Shown here: piece by piece, positions 1 through 64,000 of the stretch | Layout of the letters: the number at the start of each line of letters is the position of its first letter | How positions within the stretch are numbered: the stretch's first letter is position 1 | Assembly: GCA_024291935.2 (NCBI GenBank) | Contig: CM044309.1 | Coordinates: 1,116,001-1,180,000, forward strand | Source of the DNA: Okapia johnstoni | Lineage: Eukaryota > Chordata > Mammalia > Artiodactyla > Giraffidae | Direction of reading: 5' to 3' | Length of the DNA: 64,000 nt | The notes under the pieces: generated by a model | The model's input: the letters and a program-made list of their open reading frames with translations, nothing else | Told to the model about the DNA's origin: nothing | Databases searched by the model: none | Translations under genes and position numbers: made by a program

Positions 1-1108
1 GAGAAAGGTTTAAAATGATTAGAAATTCATACAGACCTTTTGAAAGTAAAAATAGGAAAAAGGAAGAGATTATGATGAGGGGAAAGCAAAGGGCGTGAAT
101 GGAGGAAAACTTCACATGCTGGCTGAGATGCCACAAAGGAGACAGGACGGGTGAGCATCTACAAACAATGTGCCTTTGAAGCTCTTCTGGTTATCCCGGC
201 TCTAAGGATAGCTAAGTGTGCTTATATACGCAGTTCATGAGCACAAATTGTATTCAGAATTTATCATAATAAAAGGATACTGATTCTAAGCAGTATTCTT
301 AAAAAAGGAATATTTCAATTGTAAGCAGTTTTCTTATATTCACTTTTCACCGCAGGACTTTATGTCTCCTTTCTCTATGGCCAGCCCCCTCCTCTCGGGG
401 TTCAGCATGGCTGTGGAGTGGTTGGGCAAAGTCAGTAGAAAAGGGTGGTTTGTGACCAGAGGTGAGGCTTTGCCTCGGAAACCTGGTATTATTTCTTCAG
501 CTGAACGGGGGTGATTTGCGTGTCTTTGAAGATCCCAGAATCAACCGTGCAAAAGCGTTTCTCATGGTCACGTGAATCGGCTCGCTTTAGTCGAACTGAT
601 CAAATGCTGTACAGGTCAGGATTGGGTGACTCGGACTTGAAAGAGGACAAAGAACTAACAGATGAACAGGATGTTCAGATAAACGGCTTTGGTGAACCTA
701 GAAATGTCATTAAATATCTGTTCTCTCCCTGCCTCTGGTGTATTCTTGATTTTACAAGTAATGGATTCTGATTATAAAAAAATGGAAAATTCATAAGCAT
801 AAACAAGGAACTAAAATAACATATTATAAATAAAATTTGTAGGATATTTATATATTGTATAATATATCCTTTATGCACATAAATTCACATGTATGTCTAC
901 TTACACACATATAGGAATATGTTATATATATACATGACGGGGAGAAGTAAGCAAGCAAACCATCAAAAAAACAAAAAGACATTTGTAAAACAGAAGTTTC
1001 AAATTGCAGAAAAGTAAGAAGTTTTCTTGCTTCTTCTCTTTCTCATTTCTCCAAATATAATTTCTGTAAAGAATTTTTTACAGTGAAAAAAAGTGTTATT
1101 CACATTGG

Positions 1109-1233
1109 CGTGTGCTGTATGCTCAGTCGTGTCCGACTCTTGTGACCCCAGGGACTTGTAGCCCGCCAGGCCCCTCTGTCCATGGGGTTTCCCAGGCAGG
1201 AATACCGGAGTGGGTTGCCATGTCCTCCTCCAG
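1109..1233 (-). repeat. Bov-tA SINE, partial
   Basis: Reverse-oriented ruminant SINE body (CAGTCGTGTCCGACTC followed by the CCATGGGGTTTCCCAGGCAG type block), truncated at the tRNA-derived end. Confidence 0.85.
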
Positions 1234-1379
1234 ATTCACTTTGGTACCTGTCTCAATGCTTCTGTTCCCACCCACTCTCTCATCTCTAGGTCTGGCCTCT
1301 GATTTTATTTTATGTTTATCTTTATTCCTTTCTCTACCTCTGTTTCTAACAGAAAATATAATATATACATTTACCACCA

Positions 1380-1453
1380 GGGCTTCCATGGTGGCTCAGA
1401 TGGTAAAGAATATGCCTTCAATTCAGGAGACCTGGGTTCGATCCCTGGGTCGA
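1380..1453 (+). repeat. Bov-tA SINE tRNA-derived head only
   Basis: Starts GGCTTCCATGGTGGCTCAGA and ends near GGGTTCGATCCCTGG, the A-box and B-box part of a tRNA-like SINE head. The body is missing. Confidence 0.8.
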
Positions 1454-1794
1454 CGTGAATAGTTTACCATGCTTTGCTGTTTAAAAAAACATGTGTATCC
1501 ATTTTGTAGCTCTTTCCATACTAATCTGTGCAGATCTGACTTGCTTTGTAAGCTAGGATGAGGATCCTGCTTAATTTTTCCAGCCAACCTGTTACCCTAG
1601 CACTACCTACTGATTAATTTTTTTTTCACTCCTTGATTAATCCTTCCTTTCTCCAAGATGGTAGAGTTTATGTTTGTATAACTCTAGTTACATTTGTAGA
1701 TTTTACGGCTGGAAGAGATCTTAAAACTATTTTATTTCAGCCGTATCTGTTCAGACTGTTCTCAGAACATTTAGGCTCAATTTTCCTGTTGCAG

Positions 1795-2000
1795 TTGTAA
1801 AGAATCCTGCCTGCCAATGCAGGAGATGCAAGAAACACAGGTTCGATTCCTGGATCAGGAAGATCCCCTGGGGGAGGAAATGGCAACCCAGTCCAGTATT
1901 CTTGCCTGGAAAATCCCATGGACAGAGGAAACTGGCGAGTTACAGGCCATGGGTCGCCAAGAGTTGGATATGGCTGAGCCCCTGAGTGTGCATGCACATT
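1795..2000 (+). repeat. Bov-tA SINE
   Basis: Forward copy with B-box GGTTCGATTCC and the body block CCAGTATTCTTGCCTGG; diverged at both ends. Confidence 0.88.
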
Positions 2001-2139
2001 CCTTACAAAAGCTGTGGGTTTTGAACAGGGGAATGAACACTTCTGAGTGTAGACTTCAAAGTACAGTTCCCTGTTGGCATCACAACATCCACAGAGACTC
2101 AGGTTTGTAGTAATAATCAGTGCAAATAGTAGTAAAACC

Positions 2140-2310
2140 AGTAGCCAACATTTCGTTACTTTCTATATGACTGACGCCTTGGTCAGTATCTCATTTAATT
2201 CTCATGATAGCCTCCGGTTGCTTTTATTGGTCTCCCCGCTCTACAGATGAGGACACTGGCGCAGAGGACCTGCTGAGGTTCACAGCCAGCAGGAGATGGA
2301 GCCAGGCTGC
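2140..2310 (-). repeat. MIR-like ancient SINE
   Basis: Has the typical MIR run of words (CTCATTTAATTCTCATGATAG, then CTACAGATGAGGACACTG, then TCACAGCCAGCAGG). Old and diverged; strand is a guess. Confidence 0.55.
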
Positions 2311-2374
2311 TCAGCTCGAGTCTGCCTGCATCACCGTGGTCTTCTGCTCAGGGCCCCCCTGCCAGAGTGACATG

Positions 2375-2582
2375 CCATGAAAGTCACTCAGTCGTGCAAC
2401 TCTCTGTGACCCCATGAACCATAGCCTCCCAGGCTCCTCTGTCCATGGAATTCTCCAGGACAGAATACTGGAGTGGGTAGCCTTTCCCTTCTTCAGGGGA
2501 TCATCCCAAACCAGGGATGGAACCCAGGTCTCCTGCATTGCAGGCGGATTCTTCCCTGTCTGAGCCACCAGGGACGCCCCCT
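2375..2582 (-). repeat. Bov-tA SINE with perfect target-site duplication
   Basis: Reverse copy ending in TGAGCCACCAGGGACGCC. Flanked by the 9-bp direct repeat AGTGACATG at 2366-2374 and 2583-2591. Its end lies about 52 bp before the exon 3 acceptor, so it pushes into the branch-point neighbourhood. Confidence 0.92.
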
Positions 2583-2634
2583 AGTGACATGAGGTGTTCC
2601 CTAATCCCACTGCCCTGTCTCTTGTCTCTCGCAG

Positions 2635-55669
<53,035 letters not shown>

Positions 55670-55899
55670 GTAAGGAGTTGACAGAAAAAAGAACCAGATA
55701 AGTTTTTATTTTCTAGTTTTCAAAAACTGGAGAGACTTATTTACTTCATAGTGTAAGCACAATGTTTTCTTAAAATTTGAATTTGGATTGCAGAGTGACT
55801 TTTATGCGATCTGGCAAAGGGTATTGGTTTTTTCTTTGTATACAAGATGCCAGCTGTGTAATAGAAAAGTTCTATTACCTTTTTTTTTTTCCCTCAACA

Positions 55900-56004
55900 G
55901 CTTTTAACACTCTGAAAAACAGACATGCTGTTGTGTATCCGATGGGTTACAAGTTAAGGGCTGAGGGTACTGCAGATGAAGGGGATGGAAGTCACCATTC
56001 ATAG
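55900..56004 (+). other. Candidate alternative terminal exon after exon 20
   Basis: A T-rich tract followed by ccctcaacag ends at 55899. Joined to exon 20 in its phase 1, the frame runs AFNTLKNRHAVVYPMGYKL and 15 more residues to a TAG at 56002-56004. Splicing here would cut autotaxin before its nuclease-like domain. No clear poly-A signal follows closely. It could be a decoy site. Confidence 0.25.
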
Positions 56005-57374
56005 TGGTAACAGCTTCCCTATCTGGAGGGTCAGTGTGTATGTCGGGGAGGGACGCCCGGAAGGAACTGTGTTAGAACTCTCTCCAAAGTGGGTCTCGAG
56101 CCCTAACTCACTCTCCTCTTGTTCTGCATACGATTAGTAACACGGCTGGCTTAGTCAGCTTCTGCAAGCTTGTGATGAGAAAAGAAAGCCTCAGCGGTTT
56201 GTGTATTTCTTATTCATATTTCAGGATGCGCACTGTCGGCCAAGCGCTCCTCTGCCCCACGGGTGCTTTCATTTTAGAGTCTGGGGTGAAGGGGCTGCCC
56301 TTCTCGTGGTGGCGGGCAAAGAGGAGGGGCAGAGCCAGGCGGCGGGGCTCAGCGCTCCTGCTTTCTTTTGCTGAGTGCCTTAGCCGAACCCGAGCATCTC
56401 ATGGCTTTCTCTGTCCGCTCGGTCGTCCTGGTATCGACGTGTACCCTCACGCTTCTCCCGCCCCGCTGCCCCATCTGCAGGCCTGAGTCTGCGTCCTGGG
56501 TGAGGGACCGGGGCTGAGGGCAGAGGGCGTGCCCTTACGTCCTGCTGACATCCCGGTGGAGGATGGAGTCACGTGTCCATCCCGGGGTTTCTGGCCAGGT
56601 TCGGTGCTTCTGCTTGGGTGAGGCATGTCTCACTTCCCTTTCAAGTTCACTGGGGCAAGCAGGGCACGCGAAGCCCGTGAAGAGGGACGAACATTCTCTC
56701 CCCAAGGACGCGGTCCTCCCCGCTCCTCGGCGATGGGTGGGAGCATATAATCCTTTACACGGGAGCAGTCAATAATTAGGAACGGTAACGTGATCTACCA
56801 CCCTGGCTCTTCCTTCTGAATTTGAAATCCCAGGAAAATTAGAAGAAATGGGAAGAAGAGGGGAAGGCTCCTAGGCAGGTCACTACAGCAGGGGCGACAG
56901 CATCTTCTGGAGCAAGGGGACGAGCGGGAGTGTGTGGAAGAGAAGGCTGGGCTTGAGCGTAGCTGCTCCAGTCGTGCGGTCGAGATGCACGCAGTCAAAT
57001 TCTCTTGAGAGCCGTTACTTGAGTTATAAGCTGACATATGTTTCTGTTGATCACATGTGCCATCTTCAGTCTGATTAAGTAAAGGTTGAGGAAACCCATG
57101 GAAGATTTTATTTCCTTGACCTATTTCCCCTCTTTGTAAAGATCTCCATCTTTCCCCCCTCTTCCCTTTCTGCACATCCACCCTCCTGCTTCTCTCTTGG
57201 GTGACGGAACACACAGACTCTTTGACATGTCATTGGATGAACCCAGCTTTAGAGACAGGACTTGGTTGATGGAAGGTACACAAATCCTTCTCAAACTCTA
57301 GAAGTGATTCAAAATATTTGACATCAAATCTAGTGGACGATGGTGTAATTATATTTGGAAAAATTGCAATACTG

Positions 57375-57570
57375 CCAGGATCAAGAACCCGCCTCCAGTG
57401 CAGAAGACGTAAGAGATGCAAGTTCAATCCCTGGGTTGGGAAGATCCCCTAGAGGAGGGGATGGCAACCCACTCCAGGATTCTTGCCTGGAGAATCCCAT
57501 GAACAGAGGAGCCTGGTGGGCTACAGTCTATAGGGTCACAAAGAGTCAGACACGACTGAATCAATTCACA
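57375..57570 (+). repeat. Bov-tA SINE, head-truncated
   Basis: Forward copy from GATCAAGAACCCGCCTCCAG to CAGACACGACTGAATCAATT. Confidence 0.9.
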
Positions 57571-58274
57571 CACACACACACCACGATCAAGGAGTATAGA
57601 GTCTCATGATTTGAGTTTTTCGAACATTCAATCAGCAAGACAGAGAAATATGACTGAAATGTTTCTTTTCTGAAAGTCACTAATGAAGTAGTTAATTATG
57701 ATAGCTTTGAACGGACACTCATGTTTTTTCTGATTCAAGCTCTGGCTCTTCATGGTCCTAAACATTTCCAGCTGGGAAAAAAAAATCTTTCACTTTGTTT
57801 TCTGGTGGCAATGTGCTCATGGGACAAAACCAGCCCACAGCTCAGCACAAAGAGTGGCCTCACACTGCTAAGCGTGGAAGTAAGAGGCATCTTCTGGTGA
57901 CTTGCTGACTCTCAGGGCTGGCCGGAGCTAGACTTGGCTACCTCATCTTTCCTTTGCTCTGCTCCGTGTTGAATACGTCTTATTTCTCGATGATTTCCTA
58001 TCACTGAGGCTTAAAGTTTTTACTTTTTCATGGCAATGGACCCTCATGAGTGTTTGTTAAGCACCTGCCCTGAGCTGGGGGTTGATTTTGCTGAGACGTT
58101 CCATCAGGTTCTGTCAGGCTGAGAAGAAGGCTTCTGAGAAGCCTGGTTCTGTCAGCCGTCTCACCGAAGTTCCAACTCGTGATTTCACGACGGCGACCCG
58201 AGATATTAGAGGGAGGCCATGGTAGCGCGCCTCCTTGGTTTGCTTATGGTTTAACGGCACAGTCTCGCTCCTTT

Positions 58275-58586
58275 CTTTTTAGTTTTGTTTTTGGCTGTGC
58301 TTCATCCTCTTTGCTGCGATGCTTTTTTCTACAGTGGTGAGCGCGTCTCCTCTCTAACTGCGGGGCTAGGCTCCTCGCTGCAGCGGCTCCCCTTGGTGCA
58401 GAGCTTGGGCTCTGGGTGGGTGGGCTTCAGCAGTCATGGCTTCCGGCTCTGGAGCCCAGGATCAATAGCTGTGGCACACGGGCTTGGTTGCTCTGCAGCA
58501 TGTGGGATTCCCGGACCAGGCATCGAACCCGTGTCTCCAGCATTAGCAGGTGAATTCTTTACCACTGAGCCGCTGAGGAGGCCCTG
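58275..58586 (-). repeat. CHR-2-type SINE
   Basis: About 310-bp reverse copy: TTTTGGCTGTGCTTCATCCT, GTGGCACACGGGCTTGGTTG, GGACCAGGCATCGAACCCGT, then TACCACTGAGCCGCTGAGGA. A useful undistorted comparison for the expanded copy in intron 8. Confidence 0.85.
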
Positions 58587-59400
58587 GGACAGCCTCTAAT
58601 GATGCAAGGGAGTCTGTATTTATTTTTATTTGTAATTAACAGCTTAATATCAATAGACTTTTTTGGTAAAGTTGTCTAAGTTTATATAGCACAGTTTGCT
58701 ATGCATACATACTAATGGCTATTGGCAATTGCCAATAACTGGAGTGATACGAGAGATGCTAAAAGCATTACATGAAATACAAGTAGCTATATGTCACTGT
58801 CTTATTATGTGCCTGTTTGAATTCTAGAACATGTGTAAGCCCCAGTGTCCTCTCTCCCGTCTGTCTCTCTTGGTGTTTGTCTCCTTAAGGGCCTGTCTCA
58901 CTCATTGCTTCAGCTACAGAGCGACATTTCCTGGGTCTGAGTCCCTCAGGCCGTTGTGCTCTGTCCTGGTTCATAAGTCTCGTCCCCACTGGAAACCATC
59001 TGCGTCTAACTGCTGGAGGGGACCTCATGAACTCGAGGTTCTGTGAGCATCATGCTCAGAATAATCACGTCCCCTTTCTGCATCTTTGAATATGTACTGA
59101 GGCTTTGCAACCAGTTTGTAGACCTAGAGCTCTATACAAATGTAAAGTTGTGTTATTTTCCTGCTTAGTTTCTAAAAAATACACAAGAAGGTAGCTGATT
59201 CTTTCAGAAAAATTCACGTGCCCTGAACATTTCATTTGTAACATTCATATGTAACTGTTTTAGTGTTGTGTGACATAAAACCACTCATACATTTGTACCA
59301 AACACATCAGAAAAAGCTGTGCATTCCAATAGTGAAACAACCCAGGGTAAATTCAAGGTAGCAGAAGAATGGTATATTTAATTAATGTTAGGTTATGTTT

Positions 59401-59520
59401 TATCACCGACTCAATGGACATGAGTTTGAGCAAACTCCAGGAGATGGTGAAGGACAGGGAGGCCTGGCGGCTGCAGTCCATGGGGTTGCAAAGAGTTGGA
59501 CATGACTTAGTGACAGAATA
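59401..59520 (+). repeat. BovB LINE 3' end
   Basis: ATCACCGACTCAATGGACAT to GTTGGACATGACTTAGTGAC; only about 120 bp remain. Confidence 0.85.
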
Positions 59521-60092
59521 ACAATGACAAACGTTTTACTATAAATATTAAATTTACAGAATCAAGTCCTTTACCAAAATGAGGGGAAGCACAATATAAT
59601 CTTCAAAAATCACGATCCAAACTGCTTTCTGAGCCCTAATATTCCTCCATTTGTGATGAATTCCAGATCTTAGTTGCACGGCTGCTATTTCTACATCAGA
59701 CGTATTTAATGTCTTCGCAAACTCACTGAATTTTCATTCTGAAATCCGTTGAGTTGGTGGATGAATGAATGAATGATATGGGGATCTTAACTCTCTTACG
59801 GCAGCATTTCTGGCCCTGGAGTCAGGTATAAGTGTCTCTGTAAGAATAACTGGTTTATTCTCACCTTAGTCTTTTCTCTGTTTACATTACTAAACCATGT
59901 TTTATATTTTCTTAGATTGGCATTCACTATCATCTTTGTGAGAAAAAGGGAAAAATCATAATAACACCCATGTTTGGCTCCTTGTCACACCCTATGAGAG
60001 ATTAGTTTGGTTAGAAAAATGATTTAACCAACTAGTGATTCTTATCAATTTAAAGCAGAGAGTCCTGAATCCATTTTAAATATAGCAATGAG

Positions 60093-62332
60093 ATGTCTGT
60101 TGAGTCAATGATGCTATCCAACCGTCTCATCCTCTGTTGCCTCCTTCTCCTCCTGCCTTCAATCTTTCCCACATCAGGGTCTTTCCAACGAGCTGGCTCT
60201 TCTCATTAGATGGCCAAAGTATTGGAGTTTCAGCTTCAGCATCAGTCCTTCCAGTGAATATTCAGGACCGATCTCCTTTAGGATGGACTGGTTGATCTCC
60301 TTGCAGTCCAAGGGACTCTCAAGAGTCTTCTCCAGCACCACAGTTCAAAAGCATCAATTCTTTGGCACTCAGCCTTCTTTATGGTCCAACTCTCACATCT
60401 GTACATAACTATGGGAAAACTGTAGCTTTGACTATATGTACCTTCATCAACAAAGCGATGTCTCTTCTTTTTAATAGTCTGTCCAGGTTTGTCATCGCTT
60501 TCCTTCCAGGGAGCAAGCGTCTTCTAATTTCATGGCTACAGTCACCGTCTGCAGTGATTTTGGAGCCCATGAAAATAAAGTCTGTCACTGTTACCACTTT
60601 TTCCCCTTCTATTTGACCTGAAGTGATGGGACCAGATGCCATAATCTTAGTTTTTTGAATGTTGAGTTTTTAGCCAGCTTCTTCACTCTCCTCTTAGGAG
60701 GCTCTATAGTTCCTCTTCGCTTTCTCCCATTAGAGTCGTATCATCTGCATATATGAAGCTCTTGATATTTCTCCTGACAGTCTTGATTCCAGCTTGTGAT
60801 TCATCCAGCCCAGCATTTCTCATGATGTACTCTGCATATAAGTTAAAAAGCAGGGTGACAATATACCCCCTTGATGTACTTCTTTGCCAATTTTGAACCA
60901 GTCTGTTGTTCCATGTCTGGTTCTAACTGTTGCTTCTTGATCTACATACATATTTCTCAAGAGACAGGTAAGGTGGTCTGGTATTTCCATCTCTTTAAGA
61001 ATCTTCCAGTTTGTTGTGATCCAGTCAAAGGCTTTAGTATAGTCAGTGAATCAGAAGTAGAAGTCTTTCTGGAATTCCCTTGCTTTTCCCTTGGCAATTT
61101 GATCTCTGGTTCCTCTGCCTCTTCTAAATCCAGCTTATACATCTGGAAGTTCTCAGTTCACATCTTGCTGAAGCCTACCTTAAAGGATTTTAAGCTTAAC
61201 CTTACTATGAATGCAACTGTAGAGTAGTTTGAACATTCTTTGGCATTGCCCTTCTTTGAGATTGAAATAAAAACTGACATTTTTCCAGTCCTGTGGCCAC
61301 TGCTGAGTTTTCCAAATTGAGTGCAGCACTTTAACAGCATCATCTTTTAGGATCTGAAATAGCTCAGCTGGAATTCCATCACCTCCTCTAGCTTTGTTCG
61401 TAGTGATGCTTCCTAAGGCCCACTTGACTTCACACACCAGGATGTCTGGCTCTAGGTGAGTGATCACACCATCATGGTTATCTGGGTCATTAAGACCTTT
61501 TTTGTATAGTTCTTCTGTGTATTCTTGCCACCTCTTCTTTATATCTTCTGCTTCTGTTAGGTCCATACCATTTCTGTCCTTTATCGAGCCCATCTTTGCA
61601 TGACATGTTCCCTTGATCTCTCCAGTTTTCTTGAAAAGATCTCTAGTCTTTCCCATTCTGTTGTTTTCTTTTAAAAAAATAAATAATTTATTTATTTAAA
61701 TTGGAGTCTAATTACTTTACAGTATTGTAGTGGTTTTTGCCACACATTGACATGAATCAGCCACATATGTACATCCTGAACCCCCCTCCCACCTCCCTCC
61801 CCACCCCATCCCTCAGGGTCGTCCCAGTGCACCAGCTTTGATTGCCCTGTTTCATGCATCGAACTTGGACTGGCGATCTATTTCACATATGATAATATTC
61901 ATGTTTCAATGCTCTTCTCTCAAATCATCCCACTCTCGCCTTCTCCCAGAGTCCAAAACTTTCCTCTGTTTCTGTGCATTGCTCACTTTCTTATCTCCCC
62001 TTGCTGTTCTCTGGCACTCTGCATTCAGCTGGGTCTGTCCTTCCCTCTCTCCCTTGCCTCTCACTCCTTTTCTTTTCTCGATACCCGTAAGCCTCCTCAG
62101 AAGCCACTTTGCCTTCCTGTATTTCTTTTGCTTTGCAATGGTTTTGTTCACCGCCTCCTGTACAATGTTACAAACCTCTGTCCATAGTGCTCCAGGCACT
62201 GTGTCTACCAGATCTAATCCCTTGAATCTATTCATCATCTCCACTGTATAATCGCAAGGGATTTGATGTAGGTCATACCAGAATGGCCTAGTGATTTTTC
62301 CTTACTTTCTTCAATTTAAGCCTGAATTTACT
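60093..62332 (-). repeat. BovB LINE, longest copy in the window, split by an L1
   Basis: About 1.95 kb of BovB in reverse. It covers decayed reverse-transcriptase coding (minus-strand blocks KKRWQEYTEELYKKGL, V-K-W-A-L-G-S-I-T-T-N-K-A and KVLHSIWKTQQWPQDWKN at 61260-61600) and upstream coding (KTIAKQKKYRKAKWL at 61970-62240). Frameshifts and stops make it inactive. Interrupted at about 61671-61959. Confidence 0.92.
61671..61959 (-). repeat. L1 LINE 3' end nested in BovB
   Basis: Reverse L1 3' region (GGAGTCTAATTACTTTACAG, CATTGACATGAATCAGCCAC, TGGCGATCTATTTCACATAT). BovB resumes on its far side in register with the left part (…GAGGAAA / AAACAACAGAATGGG on the minus strand). Confidence 0.88.
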
Positions 62333-62389
62333 AAATTACTAAAAGCCCTTTACTAAATGACCACACTACAACTACATTGGATCAAGACA

Positions 62390-62560
62390 GAGTGAGGTGC
62401 TTTACATGTTTTCTTGTAAAGAATGCAACATCTCAGAGAGCTATGAGGCTCTGGGAGGTTAAGTTAGAGAATCACAAAGCTATGAAGAGCTGAGATGAGA
62501 TCTGACTCCAGTTCTATAGGACACTAAAGCCTCTGTGCTTCCCTCTGTAAATGCTTCTTA
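62390..62560 (-). repeat. MIR-like ancient SINE
   Basis: GAGGTGCTTTACATGTTTTC, AGGTTAAGTTAGAGAATCAC and TCTGACTCCAGTTCTATAGG resemble MIR. Strand uncertain. Confidence 0.5.
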
Positions 62561-63947
62561 TTTTAAGGGCTGGAATAAAGAGAGAGTGTTTGGAGAGAAT
62601 CTCAGTGCATAGCAGGGTTTGGAAGTTGTTTCTGAAGCAGTAGATGCTTGGATACAAACTGCTGGTCATATGAGCTTCTCAGCAGGCGTGACTTGGGCTG
62701 AGCTCCTGCCCGGGGAGTAAGTGGGCCTTCCATCCAGTGTGCTCTCCATTAGAGCAACCCAGCAGGTACATCCACCTGGAACCTGTCCGGGAAGCTAGGA
62801 GGAGAGTAATGGGCCAGGGGCAGAGACCTGGGTTCTGGGTGCTGTCATGTAGCTGAATTATCTCACACAAATCATGAACCCTCAGTTCCTGCATCAGTAA
62901 GATGAAGGTGACACTGGTCTTCCCAGTCTGTCTCTTGGGGTTATACTAGACAGGTCATATGTAGAAAGCCAGTTCTTGAAAATCATAAAGAACAATATAT
63001 TGTGTTCAAATAAAGCAATCATTTATTTATCCCGGTCGATATTTGGCAATGTTGGAGGTAGAGATACAATGGTAAACAAAATAAATAAAAGCCCTGTCCT
63101 CATTAAGTTATTATTTTATTGTGAGATTTAGCCTGTTGATGAGTTACAACACAGTGTTTTAGAGGCTGAGGTAAGAAAGAACGGGACGCTCCCAGCACTA
63201 ACAGAGACATCCCATCTAATCGCAGAAGCGGCTGACTCAGCAGTAATGAGAGTGGACACTTACAAGGCAAAGGGGGAGAAAGGAGGCGGGAAAAGCATAG
63301 ACCTGGGGTAGAGATTCTGTGGTAAAATGTAAGAGCGTATTATTGTGGGAGTGAATGTTTAAAACACAAACAGAAAAAGAGGAGGGATTTTCACGTGGCT
63401 CGCAGGTCAGCCAGCTAATCTGTGGGAATATGGGTCAGAGAGCTGAGGAGGGAAAAGAAATACACACTCAAGTCTGGACAAGCAAACGCTGGAAGACAAA
63501 AAAAGAGGGCTGGGGAAGTCCACACCACTTAAAAAGAGTCGCCTCCCAGGACTTGCCAAATGTGGTATCTGGAGGGGAGCTGTGGCATGTACTGAGAATT
63601 CCAGACACTATTGTAAACAGGGAACTGGGGTGTGGAGTGGAGGCTTCGTCTGGGATCTCAGGGAGTAGGAACCCAGCCTGGGAAGACAAAAGTTATGCTA
63701 GATCCGTGTCAAGAAGTCACGAGGAACGTATTTCAAAACTAGAAGTTCATCTCCTGGGTGGCTGGTCTCAGGACGGAGCCCAACGTGCACAGAGACTGAG
63801 CTCCAAGTCCACTCTGCGGCTCAGCCAACAGGGACGTTTGGCTGCACAGAAATGCCATGAGCGGCTTGTCTAAGATGTCGTATGGAGTAACAGAGTCAGG
63901 CAGTGACCAAGAACCTGTGCTTCTTTGATACCCTGATAAACTGAAAA

Positions 63948-64000
63948 GTGTTAGTCGCTCAGTCATGTCTGACTCTTTGCGACCCCATGGACTGTAGCCC
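63948..64000 (-). repeat. Bov-tA SINE, cut by the window end
   Basis: GTTAGTCGCTCAGTCATGTC to CCATGGACTGTAGCCC, the first 50 bp of a reverse copy. Confidence 0.9.

Larger units (their letters stand above)
1..2634 (+). other. ENPP2: ENPP2 intron 2 (3' part)
   Basis: Non-coding. I looked for exon 2 (propeptide F-T-A-H-R-I-K-R) and exon 1 (signal peptide) and found neither. From 1 to about 1100 nothing recognisable is present; it is AT-rich. Then come SINE pieces at 1109-1452 and 1795-2000, an old MIR-like stretch at about 2140-2310, and a young Bov-tA at 2375-2582 next to exon 3. Confidence 0.8.
55670..64000 (+). other. ENPP2: ENPP2 intron 20 (5' part)
   Basis: No downstream ENPP2 exon found. 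Holds a strong unused 3' splice site at 55899 (separate entry), Bov-tA (57375), CHR-2 (58275), BovB pieces (59401, 60093-62332) with nested L1, a MIR-like piece (about 62390-62560) and a Bov-tA at the very end. 56050-57350 contains GC-rich unique sequence; 57600-58270, 58600-59390 and 62570-63940 show nothing recognised. Confidence 0.75.

Noticed and set aside
1..2634. ENPP2 exons 1 and 2
   Set aside because: No sequence encoding the signal peptide or the F-T-A-H-R-I-K-R propeptide was found; they must lie upstream.
58921..59040. ENPP2 exon 22 candidate: AG followed by (G)AG CGA CAT, giving E-R-H in the right phase
   Set aside because: Only the first three residues, plus one Leu at position five, match the known E-R-H-L-L-Y-G-R start; the rest shows no similarity and no donor is placed correctly. 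Chance match.
63355..63873. 172-codon plus-strand open frame near the window end
   Set aside because: No recognisable domain, no splice or promoter context, and low-complexity composition. Probably a chance frame in intron 20.

Overview
This window is mammalian nuclear DNA from a pecoran ruminant. The evidence is a dense load of ruminant-specific repeats (BovB LINE copies, Bov-tA and BOV-A2 SINEs, cetartiodactyl CHR-type SINEs, a ruminant mariner MITE). I cannot name the species.

The only protein-coding gene I can support is ENPP2 (autotaxin, the secreted lysophospholipase D that makes lysophosphatidic acid), on the + strand. Eighteen consecutive exons are present, from the first somatomedin-B exon (2635-2790) to the linker exon after the phosphodiesterase domain (55618-55669). 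They match human exons 3 to 20, including the 156-bp cassette exon 12 that distinguishes isoform alpha. Every exon has AG/GT borders and compatible phase, and together they give 1800 bp, or 600 codons, without a stop. All seven residues of the bimetal/nucleophile site are present. Exons 1-2 (signal peptide, propeptide) and exons 21-27 (optional gamma exon, nuclease-like domain) were not found and should lie outside the window.

Layout: 1-2634 is intron 2; 2635-17153 holds exons 3-8 (two SMB domains and the start of the catalytic domain); 17154-27613 is a repeat-rich 10.5-kb intron 8 carrying a GC-rich minisatellite born inside a CHR-2 SINE; 27614-33882 holds exons 9-11; 33883-40726 holds the alternative exon 12 between two introns; 40727-55669 holds exons 13-20; 55670-64000 is intron 20, dominated by a 2-kb BovB copy with an L1 nested in it.

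The main points worth a second look are: loss of the RGD motif in SMB2 (it reads GGD); a roughly 20-copy VNTR whose unit carries a CTCF-like core; two BovB copies nested head-to-head in intron 3, forming a long inverted repeat; a strong in-phase 3' splice site 230 bp after exon 20 that would give a truncated autotaxin; an unused exon-like block in intron 11; and a duplicated copy of the exon-13 acceptor region in intron 13. I saw no clear new system: this is one intact housekeeping-type locus in a repeat-rich setting. Repeat borders are approximate unless target-site duplications are given. Comparisons with human ENPP2 come from recall of the protein, not from an alignment.
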